From Microbacterium mangrovi (GTDB taxonomy: Bacteria > Actinomycetota > Actinomycetes > Actinomycetales > Microbacteriaceae): DNA of 64,000 nucleotides. This document shows positions 59,663-64,000 of this stretch, in pieces. The notes below the pieces were generated by a model, which saw only the letters and a program-made list of their open reading frames with translations, had not been told where the DNA came from and searched no databases. How positions within the stretch are numbered: position 1 is the stretch's first letter; each line of letters begins with the position of its first letter. The translations under genes were made by a program, and so were the position numbers. The stretch lies in the NCBI RefSeq assembly GCF_000802305.1, contig NZ_JTDK01000014.1, forward strand, positions 62,001-126,000, in the 5' to 3' direction.

Positions 59663-60985
59663 ATGCAGATAACCACGACCTCGGGAGACGTCGTCGGTGA
59701 AGACGTCGGCTCGGGAGTCAACCGATTCTCGGGCATTCGGTTCGGGGAGCTCGAACATCGGGCCCGCTTCGGCAGAGCCGTTCCTCCTGCGTCACCGGAG
59801 AGAGCGCAGGACCGCCGCCCGCGGCCAGCCGTCTTCCCACAGATGCCCAGCCGTCTTGGGCTGGTGATGGGGCGTGACATCGAACAGCATCCACACGAAG
59901 AGGATGCATTCCTCATCAACGTCTGGGCACCCGATGGTGCTGAGCACCTGCCGGTGCTCGTGTTCGTGCACGGCGGTGCATTCCTCAGCGGAGCAGGAAC
60001 CGCGCGCTGGTACGACGGCCGACGCCTCGCTGCGCTCGGGATGATCGTCGTCACCGTCAACTACCGCCTGGGCATCTTCGGACACTTGGTCACCGGCACC
60101 CCCGACGAAGACGGGAATCGGCCGCTCACAGATCTCCTGCTCGCGCTTCGGTGGGTCAGCGACAACATCGCATCCTTCGGCGGGGACCCGGAATCGGTGA
60201 CACTGAGTGGACAATCGGCTGGGGCAACCTACACCCAAATCCTGTCGGTCATGCCGAGTGCGAAGGGCTTGTTCCGGCGCGTCTGCCTGATGAGCGCTGC
60301 CTACCCCCGTCTGCCTCGGCAGAAGGAAGCGGCGGCACTCGGCGAAAAGGCGACCAGCGCACTCCCTGATGGACCACGCATCTCGTCGGTCGCGGAAATG
60401 CTCTCAGCGCAAGCCCTCACGCTGCAGACACCCGCTCTCGGCCGCATCTCGTTCGGATTCACGCCGGTGCGCAGCGCCCCGGTGCCGGACTGGTGGTTCG
60501 ATGCCGACACCTATGCCGCGCGCGCACACGTGTCCGAAGTTCTCGTGACGCATACCGAAGATGAGGTGGGTGCGTTCTTCTTCGCCTCGCCGCTTCACAC
60601 GGAGGTTTCTCGCGAAGACGCACATGCCGTGGCTCGAGGACTCGGTCGAGACGACCTGGTCGACGCTGCCCTGACGCCGTACGAAAAGCTCGTGCAAGCC
60701 GTGTCATGGAGCACTTTCGTGCGTCCGGCTACCGAGACCGTTCACTCGCTCCGTAGGCGTGGCATTCGAGCGCAGCGGCTCGTCTTCGACGAGCGCAGCC
60801 TGCTTACCGGCGTGGGATCGGGACACTGCCTCGACCTCCCCTTCCTGTTCGGCGAACGATCTGCCTGGACGGATGCGCCCATGCTCCGCGGCATCGATGA
60901 CGACCACTTCGATGCCATAGGGCAGATATGGCGCCGAGCGATCGCGTCATTCGTCCTGACCGGCATCTCACCCGGCAGCACCTGA
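59663..60985 (+). CDS. Type-B carboxylesterase family protein (second)
   Basis: A 440-residue type-B carboxylesterase. FSGIRFGELEHRARF replaces the usual FxGIPYA entry, then LVFVHGGAFLSGAG (oxyanion strand), VNYRLGIFGHLV, and SFGGDPESVTLSGQSAGATY with the nucleophile Ser. The late SGHCLDLPFLFGE supplies the probable catalytic His. No signal peptide is seen. ATG 59663 follows GGGAGATCC. It is shorter than the first esterase and only moderately alike, so it may act on a different ester. It ends 79 bases before the altered att copy. Confidence 0.85.
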   Translation: MQITTTSGDVVGEDVGSGVNRFSGIRFGELEHRARFGRAVPPASPERAQDRRPRPAVFPQMPSRLGLVMGRDIEQHPHEEDAFLINVWAPDGAEHLPVLVFVHGGAFLSGAGTARWYDGRRLAALGMIVVTVNYRLGIFGHLVTGTPDEDGNRPLTDLLLALRWVSDNIASFGGDPESVTLSGQSAGATYTQILSVMPSAKGLFRRVCLMSAAYPRLPRQKEAAALGEKATSALPDGPRISSVAEMLSAQALTLQTPALGRISFGFTPVRSAPVPDWWFDADTYAARAHVSEVLVTHTEDEVGAFFFASPLHTEVSREDAHAVARGLGRDDLVDAALTPYEKLVQAVSWSTFVRPATETVHSLRRRGIRAQRLVFDERSLLTGVGSGHCLDLPFLFGERSAWTDAPMLRGIDDDHFDAIGQIWRRAIASFVLTGISPGST

Positions 60986-61064
60986 TCGTCACCATCTTCG
61001 GCCGGTATGGCCGTGCACGTGGGGGCACGCCCAACGAGCGCTGGTCTGAACCGTTGGCCAGCGA

Positions 61065-61094
61065 GTTCAAATCCCACCCTCACCGTCACCGCCA
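61065..61094 (+). repeat. att-like core, copy 4 (six-base insertion)
   Basis: GTTCAAATCCCACC, an extra CTCACC, then GTCACCGCCA. This is the tRNA-Ser 3' end interrupted by a six-base near-duplication. It lacks the GATCAGCGCCTC hairpin of the other copies. It may be the far right boundary of the island stack. Confidence 0.65.
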
Positions 61095-61098
61095 CGTT

Positions 61099-61144
61099 CG
61101 AAGGCCCCGACTCCCAGTGTTTTCAAGGGATGGCGGGGCCTTCG
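61099..61144. terminator. Hairpin between esterase end and DUF2236 gene
   Basis: CGAAGGCCCCG (61099-61109) pairs perfectly with 61134-61144. The loop contains TGTTTTC and the DUF2236 stop codon. It could terminate transcripts from both sides. Confidence 0.5.
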
Positions 61145-62079
61145 TCATGCGGCGAAGGGATGGTCGATTCCCAATTCGAAGTGGCGGCGGCCCGCATTTG
61201 CTGCTGATGTCGATGATGCCGCTGGCGGGCGAAGTCTTGGGCGCGTGGGCCCGACCCGAGGGCCTGGGAAGAGATGGCGAGCACGACGCGGGTCGCGGTG
61301 ACGACAGGAAGAAGGGGGCGTCGGAGACCGAGCAGCTTGCGATATCGCCGGGGGAGGCTCGCGACAGCAGCGGCGAACAGCACGCGGTAGGCGAGCCGCA
61401 TCGATCCGGTGAAGGGGACGTCGCGGAGGAACTGGACGACCTCTGCAACGCGCGCGTCATGTTTGAGCTCGCCGCGGTCGAGGTACGCCTCCATCCTCGA
61501 CCTCAGCTCGGCCTCGGTCTCTGGGGGATTGCGTACATGCATCAGTCGGCCCGCCTGCGCCCACTCGCGGACGTACGCGTCGGCCCCGCCCGGGATCCGC
61601 CCTCCCCAGCGCTGGTGGGAGCCGAGGAATGCCTCCGTGAAGGCAAGGTGCACCCACTCCACAAGGGATGGGTCCGATGCCGAGTACGCGCGGGGTCCGC
61701 TATCGGTCGAGTAGGTGCCGGCAACCCTCTGATGAAGGCGACCCACGCGGGCCGTCTCGGCGTCAGCCTGCTCGGTCGACCCATAAGTGACGCAGATGAT
61801 CCAACGCACTGTGCCCGTGAGGCGTCCCACGGGGTCCTCCCGATAACGCGAGAAATCATGGACGCCAGCCATCGCGCCCGGGTGCAGCGCCTGGATGAGC
61901 AGAGCACGGATGCCGGCGACGAACGTCGCCGTGCCGGCATGCACAGTCCAGACAGCGCCGCCGTCGGCGAAGTAGCCGTCGTCGTTCCCCTCAGCCAGAG
62001 CACGCACCCATGAAGGCGTGCCGTCCGGATCACCCGACAGCGCCGTCAGCAGTCGCGCACGCAAGGGAACTCGAGTCAC
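61123..62079 (-). CDS. DUF2236 / oxygenase MpaB-type protein
   Basis: A 318-residue protein of the DUF2236 family, related to latex-clearing and MpaB-type haem oxygenases. Family features are ALLIQALHPGAMAGVHDFSRYREDPVGRL, TVRWIICVTYGS, SLVEWVHLAFTEAFLGSHQRW and a helical C-terminus. The His residues in HPGAM/HDFSRY are candidate metal or haem ligands. The start GTG 62079 is not backed by a clear ribosome-binding site. It lies just outside att copy 4, so it is probably chromosomal. The substrate is unknown. Confidence 0.82.
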   Translation of the reverse strand: MTRVPLRARLLTALSGDPDGTPSWVRALAEGNDDGYFADGGAVWTVHAGTATFVAGIRALLIQALHPGAMAGVHDFSRYREDPVGRLTGTVRWIICVTYGSTEQADAETARVGRLHQRVAGTYSTDSGPRAYSASDPSLVEWVHLAFTEAFLGSHQRWGGRIPGGADAYVREWAQAGRLMHVRNPPETEAELRSRMEAYLDRGELKHDARVAEVVQFLRDVPFTGSMRLAYRVLFAAAVASLPRRYRKLLGLRRPLLPVVTATRVVLAISSQALGSGPRAQDFARQRHHRHQQQMRAAATSNWESTIPSPHDEGPAIP

Positions 62080-62241
62080 GGTTCAAGCGTGCCACTCCCC
62101 GATGGGGTGAGCGCGATGATTCCAGCGTCGGAGCATCAACGAGAGAGATGAATGACGTCCAAAAAGGTGAATGACGTCTAAACGAGGCGCCTGCCAGCCG
62201 GCGGCACGAATACCCATCGTTCTACGTGCCAACGGCGAGCG

Positions 62242-62502
62242 TTACCTGTCGTAGATCTCGCGGCGGTGACCGGCGCGAATGACCGTGATGGTGAGTTCGG
62301 TGTCGAAGATATCGTAGATCACGCGGTAATCGCCGACGCGTATCCGCCAGGCTGTTTGTTCTCCGGCAAGCTTCTTCGCGCCGTGCGGCCGCGGGTCGTC
62401 CCCGAGGTCTTCGACGGCGTCGAGGACGCGGTCGCGCGCTGGTCGCGGGAGCTTCTTGACTTGGCGCGCTGCGGCTGTGGTGAACTCGACCCGGTAGCTC
62501 AC
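62242..62502 (-). CDS. RelE/YoeB-superfamily toxin
   Basis: An 86-residue RelE-fold ribosome-dependent mRNA interferase: YRVEFTTAAARQVKKLPRPARDRVL, WRIRVGDYRVIYDI and a C-terminal RAGHRREIY. The basic Arg and Tyr near the end fit the active site of the family. Its ATG overlaps the antitoxin stop by four bases, the usual antitoxin-first arrangement. It should degrade translated mRNA when the antitoxin is lost. Confidence 0.9.
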   Translation of the reverse strand: MSYRVEFTTAAARQVKKLPRPARDRVLDAVEDLGDDPRPHGAKKLAGEQTAWRIRVGDYRVIYDIFDTELTITVIRAGHRREIYDR

Positions 62503-62762
62503 GATACGAGATCGCGGCGCACGTCAGCGAGGCTGACGCGGCTGCCGTCGTCGGCCGCCTTCGCCTCACGGTACGAGGCGACATCCTGCGCCATCTCGAA
62601 AGCCTCAAGCTCCTCGAGATCCGCGACGCTGATGACGACCGCGGCGAGCTTCCCGTTGCGCGTGACGCCGATGCGCTCTCCGGCGTACATCGCGCGCCCA
62701 AGGACGTCCGAGAGCTGGCTGCGCAGCTCGCGTGTCGAGACCTCTGTCGTGACGGTATCCAT
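62499..62762 (-). CDS. Phd/YefM-family antitoxin
   Basis: An 87-residue antitoxin. The N-terminal DNA-binding part VSTRELRSQLSDVLGRAMYAGERIGVTRNGK is typical of Phd/YefM, and the acidic C-terminal tail (about residues 55-87) would neutralise the RelE-like toxin. ATG 62762 is 25 bases from the TGTACA-centred palindrome, its probable autoregulatory operator. Confidence 0.9.
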   Translation of the reverse strand: MDTVTTEVSTRELRSQLSDVLGRAMYAGERIGVTRNGKLAAVVISVADLEELEAFEMAQDVASYREAKAADDGSRVSLADVRRDLVS

Positions 62763-62787
62763 ATGGACATTATAACTGCAGATACAA

Positions 62788-62799
62788 CTGTGTACACAG
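62788..62799. promoter_or_regulatory. CTGTGTACACAG palindrome before the antitoxin gene
   Basis: A perfect 12-bp palindrome with a TGTACA core, the core known for YefM-YoeB operators. A second small palindrome TCCATATGGA overlaps the antitoxin start. Confidence 0.6.
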
Positions 62800-62921
62800 C
62801 GTAACGGTGACCGCGTCCACCTCTACGGCGACCTGGCCACCGAGAAGCTACACCACGCTAGGGGGCACTACTATCCACGGGGAGTTGGCACGGGTGGATG
62901 ACTCCTCGAACCGCCTGATTC

Positions 62922-63500
62922 CTACCAACGTGCAAGGAGTGCGGCAGATGGAGGCGTCCCGGTGATGGCGGCGAGGCCGCGGAGGTAGTGGCTCTCTGTC
63001 TCGATGGTCGTGATCCGCCGGATACGGTAGCCGAGCGGTTCGTCGTGCCAAGTCGCATCCGGCCGGACCTCCCAGAGGAAGAACCGTGGCCCGACGATGT
63101 CGTTCGGGAGGCCGATCCACATCGCTGCGTACTTGTGGTCGGACTCGATCCCGACGAGCGTCGAGGTGCTCGTAAACGTACGCAGTAGCCCACGGGTGCT
63201 GTCAAGGTCGATATCCGGGTTGCGCGTCGGTGGTGCCGGCGGCCACTCCGGTCGGGACTTCGCGAACTGTCCCTGAAACGAACGGTCGGGTCGGACGTTG
63301 CGGATGTCGGTCAGCCGCACGGCGATGTGGCCGTCGAAGAAGCCGCCGTCCATCGTGCGGGCCAGCAGTACCCATTTCTTCCCGAGACCGACGACGAACC
63401 CCGTCGGTTTGTCGCTGTCTGAGCGACGTCGTAGCTCGATCAGCGTTGTCGACTCCAGGGCATCCCGAAGCAGTGCTCGAGTCTCTTTCGTCGCCGCCAT
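62922..63500 (-). CDS. Conserved-looking protein of unknown function
   Basis: A 192-residue soluble protein starting ATG 63500 (MAATKETRALLRDALE). GFVVGLGKKWVLLARTMDGGFFDGHIAVRLTDI reads like a small SH3/Sm-type beta barrel, followed by a region predicted to be mixed. No catalytic motif or known family is recognised. No membrane segment is present. An upstream in-frame extension to about 63689 has poorer coding character and is not included. Confidence 0.65.
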   Translation of the reverse strand: MAATKETRALLRDALESTTLIELRRRSDSDKPTGFVVGLGKKWVLLARTMDGGFFDGHIAVRLTDIRNVRPDRSFQGQFAKSRPEWPPAPPTRNPDIDLDSTRGLLRTFTSTSTLVGIESDHKYAAMWIGLPNDIVGPRFFLWEVRPDATWHDEPLGYRIRRITTIETESHYLRGLAAITGTPPSAALLARW

Positions 63501-63820
63501 TTGTTCATCATGCACGAGTCCGGCCGGCCCGACGGTGTAGCGAGCCGGTTGCCGGGCCGATCTTGAGCGGAGACCGCCGGCCGTCGGACCGTGCCGCCCA
63601 CGGATGCCGGCACCCCGCCCCCATTCCCACGGCGAGAGGTGCGGCGTACCATCGGAACGTACCCCGATGACACACCCGAAAGTCGACATCGATCGAATGC
63701 GTCACCGGTCACGATCGCCAAACCCGACGACCGCAACATGATCGAGCGCCGGACGGAGCTGGGCGTCCGGGGTGGCTGACGCTTGCCGGCCCACCCGATC
63801 CCGACACTGGGGAGTGGACG
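63501..63820. other. 320-bp divergent intergenic region
   Basis: No gene, hairpin or repeat is supported. It must hold promoters for the flanking divergent genes, but no clear -35/-10 pair is seen. Confidence 0.45.
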
Positions 63821-64000
63821 ATGTCGTGGAATCTGACAGGGAGTTATGCCGAGACGTGCTCGTGCGAGTTGATGTGCCCGTGCAACACGAGCCTCGACCA
63901 CGGTGCGACGTACGACTATTGTCGCGTCACGCTCGCGTTCAACATCCGTGACGGCGCGATCGAGGGCACGAACGTGGGTGATCGAAAGGTCGTGCTCATC
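63821..64000 (+). CDS. DUF1326 family protein, N-terminal part only
   Basis: ATG 63821 with GGGGAG upstream reads MSWNLTGSYAETCSCE, then LMCPCNTS and DYCRVTLAFNI. The CSC and CPC cysteine motifs at the start are characteristic of DUF1326 proteins, thought to bind metal or act in redox; the function is not established. The frame is open to the right edge at residue 60. Confidence 0.82.
   Translation, partial: MSWNLTGSYAETCSCELMCPCNTSLDHGATYDYCRVTLAFNIRDGAIEGTNVGDRKVVLI

Noticed and set aside
63591..63779. A 62-codon frame before the DUF1326 gene
   Set aside because: Pro/Arg-rich, no ribosome-binding site, sits in the divergent promoter region.

Overview
The window is high-GC actinobacterial DNA, most likely from a Microbacteriaceae member close to Microbacterium. 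The evidence is the codon use, the actinobacterial ClpC/RadA/ArgA versions, and frequent GGATGCC-type repeats; the genus is an inference. No rRNA, CRISPR array or replication origin was seen.

1-11,337 looks like chromosomal backbone. It holds a small HTH/DUF2975 membrane-protein operon, clpC, an ArgA-type acetyltransferase, an exported protein, radA, a MmyB-type regulator divergent from ilvD, a class II glutamine amidotransferase, and a tRNA-Ser(CGA) gene.

The 3' end of that tRNA is an integration hotspot. Its last 15-24 bases recur at 12,647, 33,640, 41,816 and, in an altered form, 61,065. The first three recurrences are each followed by the same 12-bp-stem hairpin. They cut the window into stacked segments: an IS481-family insertion (11.3-12.6 kb), a fructan segment (12.7-33.6 kb), a defence-like segment (33.7-41.8 kb) and a glycosidase/nucleoside segment (41.8-61.1 kb). 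No integrase gene was found, so the segments look non-autonomous or decayed.

The fructan segment encodes what looks like a complete inulin / difructose-anhydride (DFA) route. It has two GH91 proteins (inulin fructotransferase or DFA III hydrolase family), a GH172 (DUF2961) enzyme of the alpha-fructofuranosidase / DFA I family, and two cytosolic GH32 fructosidases. It also has two ABC importers (binding protein plus two permeases each, no ATPase), two PfkB fructokinases and three LacI regulators. Palindromic operators tie these into at least two regulons. The expected flow is extracellular cleavage of inulin to DFA and oligofructans, ABC import, cytosolic hydrolysis by GH172/GH91/GH32, then phosphorylation of fructose.

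The defence-like segment has a membrane protein, a PIN-like protein, a remnant of a DUF4062 gene fused to the front of an ApeA-like HEPN gene, and a large PD-(D/E)XK-nuclease-like protein.

The third segment opens with a double-headed TetR regulator, an MFS sugar transporter and one 1,887-residue frame encoding GH20, GH1 and GH3 enzymes in series. Then comes a nucleoside-type cluster: adenosine deaminase, nucleoside hydrolase, ribokinase, and two each of MFS transporter, GntR-UTRA regulator and carboxylesterase. After 61.1 kb the sequence carries a DUF2236 protein, a YefM/YoeB-like toxin-antitoxin pair, an unknown protein and the start of a DUF1326 protein.
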